NCBI GenBank assembly: GCA_030762895.1 | Contig: CM061062.1 | Location: 291,010,985 to 291,074,984 of the forward strand | Length of the DNA: 64,000 nt | Reading direction: 5' to 3' | Origin: Sophora flavescens | Taxonomy: Eukaryota > Streptophyta > Magnoliopsida > Fabales > Fabaceae | Part shown: positions 9,917 to 20,492 of the stretch, one piece after another | Layout: the number at the start of each line of letters is the position of its first letter | Position numbering within the stretch: the first letter of the stretch is position 1 | Position numbers and translations under genes: made by a program | Notes under the pieces: model-generated | What the model saw: the letters and a program-made list of their open reading frames with translations, nothing else | Told to the model about the DNA's origin: nothing | The model's database searches: none

Positions 9917-11289
9917 TGTTGAGTCACTGGCAAGTGTACCGGGTCGTCGCAAGTAATAAAACACGGTAAATAATTACCGAGGTCGAACACAAGGATTGGG
10001 CTTCCAATTCTACCAATTCGCGAGAAATTCGATAAGTTGGCCAAGTAACAGCAAGTGGTTGAGAATGGAGAGAAAATAGGATCGCAATTCAAATAACAAA
10101 TCAATTAAAAATCTGGTATTAAAATCTGGAATTAAAGACATCTAAGGTCACAAATCCACCTACCCAATCATGCATAGTACCCAAGTGATGATGATCCTCT
10201 CCCTAGGTTCAATTTTAATGTCAACCGGGACCCCCAATTTCTCCTAAATTCACTGCCGTGCTCAATAGGACGTATTCAACGATTTGCTTAATTACTTGCT
10301 ACAGTCTCATAACCCAATCATCGAACTCGATTAAATCTTATTCCCTATATGGTTGCAATAATATCCTACTCACTCTCGTGCAATATTAAATTATTGATCC
10401 CAATTCAAGTTCTAAATGCGAATTGCCTATCAAGCCTCATCACGTTAACTAGTCGATTACGCATGCATATAATCAACGCAATGAAATCAGAATTGGAAAA
10501 CAAGAATTGAGTTAAAGGAGAGAGATATACATCACATTGAATCACTACACCGCCATGGGTGACTTCATTGATACCTTAGACAAGGGGATTAGTTCCTCAT
10601 GTTCGTAATAACGACAAACGAACAATCGGAATTCATCATAATTCTCAACAAGAAAAAGAAAATAGGGAGACACAGCTCCAAAATAAGGATTCAAAATAGA
10701 TCTAAAAGAATAGTTCTGATAAAAAAGTATATGTTTTTCTGTCTGCACTGCTTTATTTATAGGGAGGCCACGCGTCACGGTCGTGAGCCTCATCACGGCC
10801 AGACCGTGACGCATTCTGGAATGGGCGCGCTTTCAAATCTGGGGCATCACGGCCGTGAGCCTCATCACGGCTAGGCCGTGATCAGTTCTGCCTGGTCTGT
10901 CACGGCCGTGATGTGTATCAAGACTAGGTCGTGACCTCTTCTGTCTCTACCAACTATTCTGTCACGGCCGTGATAGGGATCACGACCAGGCCGTGACAGA
11001 TTCTGATTTTTGCCTTCCGCTCTGCTTGATCATGGCCGTGATGGTCATCACGGCCAGGTCGTGATGGGCTCTGTTTGGATCATATTCTTCACTTTTCAAG
11101 ATCTATCCATCAACGCTCCCTCAAGGCTAATTTCTGCGCATTTTTCCTTAAATTCCTGCAAAACAACACCAAGAAACCGCTTCACCCGTTCCAAGGGAAA
11201 AACTAACAAAAATCAGCTAATTGTGCCTAAACTATATGAAAAATGCATGCGAAAGTGCACATGAAATATGATGTAAAATCACACTATCA
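9917..11289 (-). repeat. 3' LTR of Athila-type element B
   Basis: Begins TGTTGAGTCACTGGCAAG and ends ACACTATCA in plus orientation. It has genomic flank rather than a primer site on its left and a polypurine tract on its right, so it is the 3' LTR of a minus-strand element. It is close in sequence to the 5' LTR at 50762-52111. Confidence 0.92.
10755..11064 (-). promoter_or_regulatory. TATA box and palindrome array in B's 3' LTR
   Basis: On the minus strand, TCACGGCCGTGA-type perfect and interrupted palindromes fill 10774-11064, and a TATA box (TATAAAT, complement of 10755-10761) follows directly. Layout matches the 5' LTR copy. Confidence 0.72.
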
Positions 11290-11340
11290 ACTCACCCCAA
11301 GCTTAAAACTTACTTGTCCTCAAGCAAATACTAAGGCCAG
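11290..11340 (-). promoter_or_regulatory. Polypurine tract with adjacent hairpin (element B)
   Basis: Minus-strand reading: a short hairpin around CTTGAGGACAAG, then AAGCTTGGGGTGAGT abutting the LTR. This is the plus-strand priming module typical of Athila 3' ends. Confidence 0.75.
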
Positions 11341-12544
11341 AATATCAAAAAGCATGGATAGTGTGATTTAGAACCCGAGTAGTAACTGATCCAAGTAATA
11401 GGCAATTCAAACAATTTAGCAAGAGACAATCAATACGAGTCCAGTTAGGCGCTTAGGTTTCTTAAACTCGAATTCTCACTGATTTGGGCACTCTTTCTCA
11501 CCTGAAAATAACCCCAAGCTTGTTCATTAGCTTGGCACTCTTTCTCACCTCCCTCGAGTGTTTAGGGATATATGACATTTCGCTCCATTTTCCTCAAGGA
11601 ATGCATTCTACCATAGGCTTGACTATCAACCGACTCTCTACTGTATTTAATGAAAACAATTAAGAATCAAGAGGTCTTTGCTTTGGTTGTAACGGGGCCA
11701 TGGGATTAATCGTTAGGTGGGGAAATCAAGAAAAGGAAATTTCCGACGGGCTACACAAAACATCAAGCATTGCAAACATGACCTTCTAAAATACCCTTTT
11801 TTGGGTTTTGATTCGCTTTTTCACCTTTCTTTCTTTCATTTTGTTTTTATTTCTCACTTTTCTTTTGTCATCCCCTTCTCCATTTTTGTTTTATTTTTAT
11901 TTTTATTTGAGAAGGGGAGATTTTCAATTTAGGAGAAATATTTTTTCTGATTTTCTCATCCCATACTTTTTCAACTACCTTTTTACCCTTTCTGTCATAC
12001 TTTAGAAGGTCCTATCAACCATCATTCAACAATATATTTCAAGGTACCAAGAAAAGTATTTCGTTCTTTTAGGCTCAAAAATTGGGCAACTAAGGGGTAG
12101 CATTTAGTCAATCAAAGCTCGGAAGGCCGGAAAAATACCTAGTGCCTCAATCATTTTCAAAAATGTTTTCAAAAAATTTTTAAGCGTTGAAACGGTTTCA
12201 ATTAAAGTTCTAGAGAAATATAATCCGAGAGGAATAACACTCTAACACAAAGAAAGGGGTAGATATAGTGAGTACCCCTTTGGCTCAAAATCTCACATTT
12301 TGTAGTTCAGAAATCAATGAGAAACGTGAATCTACGGAACCATATGCTAATTATCAACTATCAAGATTATCTCAAACATTTTCATTATTTGCCTTATCAC
12401 AAGAATAAAAATTGGGTTCAACAATCCACTATCTCTATTTATTTGGCACTCAGTTCTCACAATTGGACGCATCATATCTAAGTAAGGGGCAATTGAATCA
12501 TGTGATCATGCAAAACTATATGAATGCAACATGAACAATGCACA

Positions 12545-12600
12545 TGCAAAATACCCCAACCCCAAGCTTAAAAATTTACATTGTCCCCAATGTAAACAAT
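12545..12600 (-). promoter_or_regulatory. Second hairpin plus polypurine-like tract inside element B
   Basis: Minus strand: TTACATTG GGGA CAATGTAA forms an 8-bp-stem hairpin, followed by TAAGCTTGGGGTTGGGGT. This repeats the architecture of the terminal polypurine module, 1.25 kb upstream of it. Confidence 0.6.
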
Positions 12601-12685
12601 CAAGTCGGAGAGGGGAGAAAAATTGGAACGTCTTACCAAGGCGGTGGCGGGTGTTGACTCTCATTCCCGTCAGAAACTTGTTTGG

Positions 12686-12918
12686 TAGTACATCACGGCC
12701 GTGAGCCTCATCACGGCTAGGCCGTGATCAATTCTGGTCCTCAGGGCTGGCCTGTCACGGCCGTGACCTCCATCACGGCTAGACTGTGATGCTTTCTGCT
12801 CTTCAGGGTCTTTCCATCACGCCCGTGATGGGTATCACGGCTGGGCCGTGATCCTTTCTGGTCTTCATTTTTAGCTTATCACGGTCGTGGCCAGTGTCAC
12901 GGCCTGGGCGTGATGGCT
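12686..12918 (-). promoter_or_regulatory. Internal palindrome array of element B
   Basis: Four units, each pairing a perfect and an interrupted TCACGGCC/GGCCGTGA palindrome, repeat the composition of the LTR U3 array although this lies between pol and the 3' LTR. No clear TATA box follows. C has a corresponding internal array in the same position, with one. Confidence 0.7.
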
Positions 12919-13080
12919 GCTGTCTCTGCTTTTTCCTTGTCTTCTTGCTCTCCCTTCCTGAAATCACTTGGCAGTTTTATTAGTAAAAGAAAACTCTTGA
13001 TCTTCTCAAATTATTCAAAAGTGAAATCAAAAACAAAACTACTAAGAAAGTGAAAACGACTAAAGAGAAAGGTTAAGAAA

Positions 13081-13140
13081 CTTGGGTTGCCTCCCAATAA
13101 GCGCTTGTTTAACATCCCGAGCCTGACTCAAGTCACCCCA
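13081..13140 (-). other. Conserved post-pol motif (GGGAGGCAACCCAAG region), element B
   Basis: Minus strand contains AAGCGCTTATTGGGAGGCAA just after the integrase stop. The same block occurs in C (41844-41900) and D (16711-16755). I recognise it as a recurrent Athila 3' signature; its function is unknown. Confidence 0.7.
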
Positions 13141-13145
13141 GAGGG

Positions 13146-14340
13146 TTAATCCAAAAGGAGGACTTGCTTTCCATTTGGGATTGATTCCCCATGATAATGC
13201 TTTAGCCTTTGCCCGTTTACCTTGAAGTTGCCAGAGGCCCCTTCTAATTCCACTGCTCCGTGTGGGAAGACTTGTAGGATTTTGAATGGTCCCGACCACC
13301 TCGATTTCAGCTTTCCAGGAAAGAGCCTCAACCTTGAATTATAAAGGAGTACCATTTGTCCGGGCTCAAGCCTTCTAGGCAAGATGTGCTTGTCATGCCA
13401 TGCCTTAGTCCGCTCCTTGTAGATTCTTGCATTTTCATAAGCTTGCATGAGGATCTCGGACAACTCATTTAAATCCAAAAGCCTCTTCTCACCGGCCTTC
13501 GTCAAGTCAAAGTTAAGTTCTCGAATTGCCCAATAAGACTTTTCCTCCAACTCCACCGGCAAGTGGCATGCCTTTCCAAACACCAAATTGTAGGGAGACC
13601 TCCAATTGGAGTCTTGAAGGCGGTCCTATAAGCCCATAAAGCATCATCTAACTTTTTTGACCAATCCTTCCATGAGGAGTTAACGGTTTTCTCAAGAATA
13701 CGCTTCAACTCACGGTTGGATACCTCCGCTTGCCCATTTGTCTGGGGATGATAAGGAGTAGAGACTCTATGCTTGACCCCATACTTCTCAAGAAGCTTGT
13801 GCATTTGATTGTTGCAAAAGTGGGATCCCTCATCACTAATCAACACTCTAGGGACCCCAAACCTCGAGAAGATATTGCGCCTTAGGAATTCCATGACTAC
13901 TCGTGCATCATCTGTGGTTGTTGGGATTGCCTCTACCTACTTCAACACGTAGTCCACAGCCACCAGAATGTATTGGTAGGAGAAAGATGGTGGGAATGGT
14001 CCCATGAAATCTATCCCCCACACATCAAAGAGCTCTACTTCAAGCATGCAATTCAAGGGGAGTTCATGACGCTTAGAGATATTGCCAACTCTTTGGCAAC
14101 GATCACGGTTGTCGACAAAGGTGTGGGCATCCTTGAAGAGCGTCGGCCAATAGAACCCGCTTTGGAGGATTTTTTCTACGGTTTTCTTTCCCCCGTATTT
14201 CCCACCATAATCCGAGCTATGACAATGCCACAACACGTTTCCGATTTGGTCATGGGGAATGCACCTCCTTAGGATCCCATCCGAGCATTGCTTGAAAAGA
14301 TAGGGGTCCTCCCACACATAATACCTTGCATCTGAGAAGA
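13146..14340 (-). pseudogene. pol: Element B integrase (3' part of pol, split from 46292-49093 by element C)
   Basis: Integrase would insert the element cDNA into DNA. Minus-strand order: zinc-binding HHCC region near 14200-14090, then the core with WGIDFMGPFP, SDEGSHF and NGQAEVSNREL supplying D, D and E, then SRWSGPFKIL (GPF motif) and VNGQRLKHYHGE. A TAG stop (13937-13939) replaces the Trp codon after VDYVLK, and a single-base loss near 13600 shifts the frame after KTPIG. The remaining C-terminus is open to the TAA at 13146. The upstream end at 14340 is the insertion site of C; the frame is continuous with the RNase H side at 46292. Confidence 0.88.
14336..14340. other. Target-site duplication of element C, left copy (GAAGA)
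   Basis: GAAGA is repeated at 46292-46296 on the other side of C, and B's pol frame joins when one copy is removed. Confidence 0.92.
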
Positions 14341-14630
14341 TGTTGGGTCACCGGCAAGTGTACCGGGTCGTCGAAAGTAATAAAATAACACGGTAAGAAA
14401 TTACCGAGGTGGAACACAAGGATTGGGCTACCAATTCAACTAATTCGTGAGAAGTTCGATAAGTTGGTTAAGTAACAGAAAGTGGTTGAGAGAGAGAGAT
14501 TATCGCAATTCAATAACAAATCAAATAAAGCTAAGGTTTTAAAATCAGAAATTAAAATATCCAAGGTCTCAAATCCACCTACCCAATCATGTATAGTGCC
14601 CAAGTGATGATGAATTCCTCCCTAAGTTCA
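14341..14630 (-). repeat. Element C 3' LTR, outer fragment
   Basis: Starts TGTTGGGTCACCGGC and matches the first 290 bp of C's 5' LTR (44891 onward). From 14409 (GTGGAAC) to 14630 it duplicates 19193-19417, including the private GTGGAAC variant, then joins D's LTR with no homology. Confidence 0.85.
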
Positions 14631-15338
14631 AGATGGATCCCGATTCTGATATGCAACAGCCTTTAAATAGCAATCCTGATCTGCGCTCTCTCGCGAGGCG
14701 AGCAGACATTCGCGAGGCGAGAATTAAAATTAGCGCGCTTTCAATTTAAACTCTCGCGAGGCGAAGGTATGTTCGCGAGGCGAGTCTTCAATTTCAGGCT
14801 GTGACCTTCATCACGGCTGGGCCGTGATGGCCTCTGATTTCCAAGTCTTCATTCACTCGCGAGGCGAGATGTCTCTCGCGGGGCGAATCTTCAAACCTCA
14901 AACTGTTCACGGGCGTGGTCTTCATCACGGCTTGGCCGTGATGGTCTCTGTCTTGCAGGTCTTCATGATTCGCGAGGCGAGAAGAGTCTCGCGTGGCGAG
15001 ACAGAATTGTTGACTTTTGCTGCTTTGTTGACCTTCAGTCTCGCGAGGCGAGAATACACTCGTGGGGCGAGTGTCTCCAGACTTGCAATTTCCACTGCTT
15101 TTCGATTTTCCTTGACTCCCGGAGCTTCACTTATTTAATCTGAAACAACAAAAGCACCCACAAGCGTAATTCTATTCAAAATAACCTAAAAACTACACAA
15201 AAGACGCAAAACGAGTCAAAGTCCAACTTAGGAACAAAACAAGGCAAATTTGGGCGAAAACGAGAGTGAACTCGAATAAATAGACACATAAACCCTACTT
15301 CATCTAGTCATAAAACTAGATAAGCCAGAGGCTTATCA
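14631..15338 (-). repeat. Element D 3' LTR, truncated at its outer side
   Basis: From about 14633 it matches D's 5' LTR from about 18463 (TGGATCCCGATTCTG) to the shared end GAGGCTTATCA. Roughly the first 800 bp of the LTR is missing. TCGCGAGGCGA palindromes and a CTTTAAATA TATA-like site are retained. Confidence 0.82.
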
Positions 15339-16687
15339 AATACCCCAAACTTAAACCTTGCTTGTCCCCAAGCAAGCTTAAAACTCAAAAACGACTCAAG
15401 ACTTGGCAAGCCTAAAGGAATCAATCGATTTCGCACAAATTTAATGCAATCAAAACAGTTTTTCTCTAATGATCTCCCCCCTACATAAATGTAATCCCCA
15501 CATTCATTTACTTTAAACCATTGAGAACTCATCATTCATTCCATCATTATTCTAAGTTGAGGATCAGAGATACACACAAAGGAAGATCACCTATCTCAAA
15601 CAATTGCCTTCCTCACGAGGGTATGTAAAATTTCACTCATTCACTCAATTCGTCAAGGCTTTCAACTTTTTCACTCAATTTCACTTATCAAGAGCACTTC
15701 CCATGAATTTGATTTTCATCTCAAAAGTAGTTCCCACGAAAACATGTATGCAACATCAGAAGGTCTTTTAAAGGTTGTACTGGGGCCTGGCTCAGGGTAG
15801 GATAATGAACGATATTTAGGCTTGAGTCCCTAGGAACTAAGAGAGCATGAGCATTTGACATACATTCCACTCTAATTCCTTTTTCCATTTTTCATTTGGG
15901 CTCGGGTGACTACAGCCTTTTCCTTGCTAATCTTTTTGTTCTGCCCCTTTTCCTTTGGCTTTTTTTTTTTTTTTTGCCTTGGGCCAACCTTTATTTTCTT
16001 TTTCTCATCCCAATATGACATATCACCTCGTAGCCACCCCAAACTTAGTTTCTCACAACCTTTCTCTTGCTCATTTCCATGCTCTCCTAATCCTAAGATT
16101 GGGTTAACATGGTTTTTCGGATTTTGACTCGTAATGTAGGGTCATCAAGAAACAATAGGTCAATTGGGCTCAATTTGGCTAACTAGGGAACATGCATTAG
16201 GGATGGTTCATTTCAGGCCAAGTAGTTAATTCAAAGAAAATTGCCTAAATCATTTGATGCAACACATAATCATGCAAACCATAAAGAGATTCAAGCAAAT
16301 TCGGGAAAGTGCAACTTAACAGTGATTCACACATTCAAAAACAGAGTTGGAGGCTCAAATTCCTCACCTGGACATTTCGCAAATTGTTTGACCGAGATAC
16401 GATTCCTAGTGTGTGCACCCCCCTCACCCCAAACTTATCATAAATCAAGTAATCACAATAAAATTCTCAAGGTTCAATTTTCAATTTTTAAGTGGGGATC
16501 AACTTTTCTAATTTCAGAACTTAGGGTAAATCATCAATGTTCAAATAATTCATGCAATCAATCCATGCTAAATTCAATTAACATCCAACAAGCTTGCCGA
16601 CACGACATTCATACAACAACTCTTGATCTTCTCAAATTATTCAAGAGCGACAACAAAAACAAAAGCACAAACAAAACAAAACAGAAG
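15339..16687 (-). other. Element D 3' noncoding region with polypurine tract
   Basis: Minus-strand end: hairpin GCTTGGGGACAAGC followed by AAGTTTGGGGTATTT abutting the LTR. The rest is T/C-rich and is alignable in layout with the C and E 3' regions. AAGTTTGGGGTG-like tracts recur near 16030 and 16430. ORFs on the plus strand here are antisense and have no domain. Confidence 0.7.
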
Positions 16688-17505
16688 TTAGGAAAGGAGA
16701 GGGATACCTAGCTTGGGTTGCCTCCCAAGAAGCGCTTGTTTAACGTCCCGAGCTTGACTTATTAAGAAGCATCCACCTGGATCCCATAGTCTGTGGTACA
16801 GGGGCCAAGAGACGCTCATCATATCAAATCCTCCACCCGGATCACATGGTAATTGGAGTGGAGATCGTAGCAGCAATATGACCTTATCATCCACTCCACC
16901 CAGCCAGTGTGTGAAAACTCCATTGACCTCCGTACTGATGAACTCACTTCCTCTCGGGCCAAATGGTGTCTTCACGAGGAAGTGTGCCAGACGAGTGGGA
17001 GGGTCTAACTTACCCATGTCCACACATGCATGTAAGCCAACATAGTTATCCAATGCAGAAATTTTCGGTTGCTTGGCAAACAGTGTGGAATCCACTATCA
17101 CTTCGTCTTCATTTTGATCTATCCCCAAAACCAGATTTTCTTCAAATTGGGCTTCATGTGACTCTTGTACTAACTGCTTGCAAATCTCCTCAGCTCGCGC
17201 TTTGAAATTCTGCATCACGGTTTCGATCATCATCACGATTGGCTCTTGCCTTGGCCTCAGAGGTGGATAGCTCCTGGGAATATTGTTCCAGAGCAGCTCT
17301 CAACGGTGTTTGCTCATTCCATTCCCATTCCTCCTCATGCTTCATGATTATACTATAAGCTTGTGCATGAGGGCAATTACGTCCCCAGCGCCAGTGATCT
17401 CCCAGGGATATATCAGGCCCAAAGTCATATTTTGTAACACCGTCCAAGGCTGGAAAATAAACAGTCTCCATGATTCGCAATCCGCCTTGAAAGGGTACCT
17501 CGCAT
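16688..17505 (-). pseudogene. Element D protein of unknown function, frameshifted
   Basis: D has no gag-pol. After the primer site a remnant of the Athila gag start (ATG at 17505, MRGTL) runs out of frame into a second ORF (17190-17480) with YFPALDGVTKYDFGPDIS, an HWRWGRNCPH segment and a charged stretch, then a third (16688-17236) with MMIETVMQNFKARAEEICKQ, GPRGSEF and RLWDPGG. A frameshift near 17240-17270 separates the last two. The GPRGSE...WDPGG arrangement resembles the C-terminus of the E protein, so D and E proteins are probably related. The ORF end overlaps the conserved post-pol motif, read as ARDVKQALLGRQPK. No known enzyme domain is visible. Confidence 0.65.
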
Positions 17506-17638
17506 ACAAAACAGGGCCAAGACCAAGTGGGATCAAGAAATAGAGGATAATAATAGAAATTAAAAATAAAATTAAAAATAAAAGTAACTTAACCAAATAA
17601 TCAAACTTCCCTAAAATCAGAAAAATTGGTTGTGCCAA

Positions 17639-17656
17639 TCCCCGGCAACGGCGCCA
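17639..17656 (-). other. Primer-binding site, tRNA-Asp type (element D)
   Basis: Minus strand reads TGGCGCCGTTGCCGGGGA next to the 5' LTR. Confidence 0.92.
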
Positions 17657-17662
17657 AAAACT

Positions 17663-19192
17663 TGTTGTGACTCCGGCAAGTGTACCGGGTCGTCGCAAGT
17701 AATAAAAATACACGGTAAGTAACTACCGAGGTCGAACTCAAGGATTGGGGTACCAATTCGACTAAATTGTCAAGAAATCTGATACGTTGGTTAAGCAATA
17801 GAGGGTGGTTGAGAGAGAGAGAGAGAATAGGATTGTAATCTAAATTAACAAATCTAAATAGAACTAAACGATTAAAATCTGAAATTAAAATTTCCAAGGT
17901 CACAAATCCACCTACCCAATATGTACACCCAAGTGATGATGAATCCCTCCCTAAATTCAATTACAATGTCAACCGGGACCCCTAAATTCTCCTAAATCCA
18001 CTTCCGTGCTCATTAGGACGTATTCGATGATTTGAGTTAATTACTTGCTAGGTCTCTTAACCCTAATCTCGAATTCTGTTAATTCGTGTTCCCTATATGG
18101 TTGCACCGATCTCCTATTCACTCTCGTGCAATATTCGATTGATGATTCTAATTCAAGTTCTAAACGCGAATCGCTGACTAAGCCTCATCACGTTAACAAG
18201 TCAATCACGCTAGCATATAATTGACACAATCAAATCAGAATTAGAAAACAAGAATTGAATTAAAGAGAAAGACATACATCATATCGGATTTACATCGCCA
18301 TGGGTGGCTTCATCGTTCCCTCGGACGAGGGGATTAGTTCCTCATGCTCATAGACAAGCGATCGGACATAATCTCCATAAGAAAAAGGGAGACGCAGCTC
18401 CAAAGAGAAAAGAAACTACCCTAAACGCTACTCTAAACAGTGGAAAACTGGATGCTAACCATTGGATCCCGATTCTGATATGCAACAGCCTTTAAATAGC
18501 AATCCTGATCTGCGCTCTCTCGCGAGGCGAGAATTAAAATTAGCGCGCTTTCAATTTAAACTCTCGCGAGGCGAGAATTAAAATTAGCGCGCTTTCAATT
18601 TAAACTCTCGCGAGGCGAAGGTATGTTCGCGAGGCGAGTCTTCAATTTCAGGCTGTGACCTTCATCACGGCTGGGCCGTGATGGCCTCTGATTTCCAAGT
18701 CTTCATTCACTCGCGAGGCGAGATGTCTCTCGCGGGGCGAATCTTCAAACCTCAAACTGTTCACGGGTGTGGTCTTCATCACGGCTTGGCCGTGATGGTC
18801 TCTGTCTTGTAGGTCTTCATGATTCGCGAGGCGAGAAGAGTCTCGCATGGCGAGACAGAATTGTTGACTTTTGCTGCTTTGTTGACCTTCAGTCTCGCGA
18901 GGCGAGAATACACTCGCGGGGCGAGTGTCTCCAGACTTGCAATTTCCACTGTTTTTCGATTATCCTTGACTCCCGGAGCTTCACTTATTTAATCTGAAAC
19001 AACAAAAGCACCCACAAGCGTAATTCTATTCAAAATAACCTAAAAACTACACAAAAGACGCAAAACGAGTCAAAGTCCAACTTAGGAACAAAACAAGGCA
19101 AATTTGGGCGAAAACGAGAGTGAACTCGAATAAATAGACACATAAACCCTAGTTCATCTAGTCATAAAACTAGATAAGCCAGAGGCTTATCA
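17663..19192 (-). repeat. 5' LTR of element D
   Basis: 1,530 bp from TGTTGTGACTCCGG to GAGGCTTATCA. Its TATA-like CTTTAAATA lies at 18490-18498, with CTCGCGAGGCGAG-type palindromes from about 18518 to 18925, including a local tandem duplication of a palindrome-plus-spacer unit. It also keeps two TCACGGC/GCCGTGA palindromes of the A/B type. Confidence 0.9.
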
Positions 19193-20492
19193 GTGGAACA
19201 CAAGGATTGGGCTACCAATTCAACTAATTCGTGAGAAGTTCGATAAGTTGGTTAAGTAACAGAAAGTGGTTGAGAGAGAGAGATTATTATCGCAATTCAA
19301 TAACAAATCAAATAAAGCTAAGGTTTTAAAATCAGAAATTAAAATATCCAAGGTCTCAAATCCACCTACCCAATCATGTATAGTACCCAAGTGATGATGA
19401 ATTCCTCCCTAAGTTCAATTATAATGTCAACCGGGACCCCCAATTTCTCCTATATCCACTGTCGTGCTCAATAGGACGTATTCGACGAGTGGATTAATTA
19501 CTTACTAGGTCTCATAATCCTAATCTCGAATTCTATTAATTCTTGTTCCCTATAAGGTTGCACTAATCTCCTACTCACTCTCGTGCAATATTCGATTAGT
19601 GATCCCAATTCAAGTTCTAAAACGCGAATCACCGATCAGCCTCAACACGTTTAACCAGTTAATCACGCAATACATATGATAAACGCATTCAAATCAGAAT
19701 TGGAAAACATTCATTGAGAGAAGGGGAGAAAAACATACATCACATGAACACTATACCGCCATGGGCGGCTTCATTGATCCCTCGGACGAGGGGATTAGTT
19801 CCTCATGCTCGTGACGACGCACAAACAATCCGACATAGTCTCCATAATAAAATAAAATAAGAAAAAGGGAGACACAACTCCAGAAGAAAACAAGGATTCG
19901 TAACTAAACTGATCTAAACAAGTGGAAAAACTTGGATCCCCCAATTATGATCTGAAACAGCCTTTAAATAAGGATTCTGGTTCTTGCCCGATCGCGGGGC
20001 GAGCATCTCTCGCGAGGCGAATTTTAGTTTTGGCGCGCATTCAAATTGGGACTCTCGCGAGGCGAGAGTGTGTTTCGTGGGGCGAGACTTCAATTCTAGG
20101 CTGTGACCTTCATCACGGCCTGATTCGCGAGGCGAGCATCCTGTTCGCGGGGCGATCCAGAGTGATGACTGTTGCTGCTTTATCTGATGTTCAGGCTCGC
20201 GAGGCGAGCATCCACTCGCGAGGCGAGTATCTCCAGAAGTGCTTTTTTCACTGCTTCTTGACTTTCCTTGACTCTCAGAGCTTCACTTATTGAACTGAAA
20301 CAACAAAAGAAAACAAAAGCGTAATTCTATTCAAAATAAACTAAAAACTACTAAAAATTCCTAGAACGAGTCAAAGTCTAACTTAGGAACAAACAAGGCT
20401 AAATTTGGGCGAAAACGAGATTGAATTCGAATAATTAGCACATAAACCACAATCTTACTAGTCATAAAACTAGATGAGGCATAAGCTTATCA
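19193..20492 (-). repeat. Element C 3' LTR, inner fragment
   Basis: Continues C's LTR from GTGGAACAC to the terminal AAGCTTATCA, next to C's polypurine tract. The clean junction with D's LTR end at 19192/19193 marks D's original insertion site. Confidence 0.88.

Larger units (their letters stand above)
11341..13080 (-). other. Element B 3' noncoding region between pol and LTR
   Basis: About 1.7 kb without a supported ORF. It contains a second palindrome array (12686-12918) and a second hairpin plus G-rich tract (about 12545-12600). Long T- and C-rich runs near 11800-12000 give small spurious ORFs. There is no env-position ORF here, unlike in C. Confidence 0.7.
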
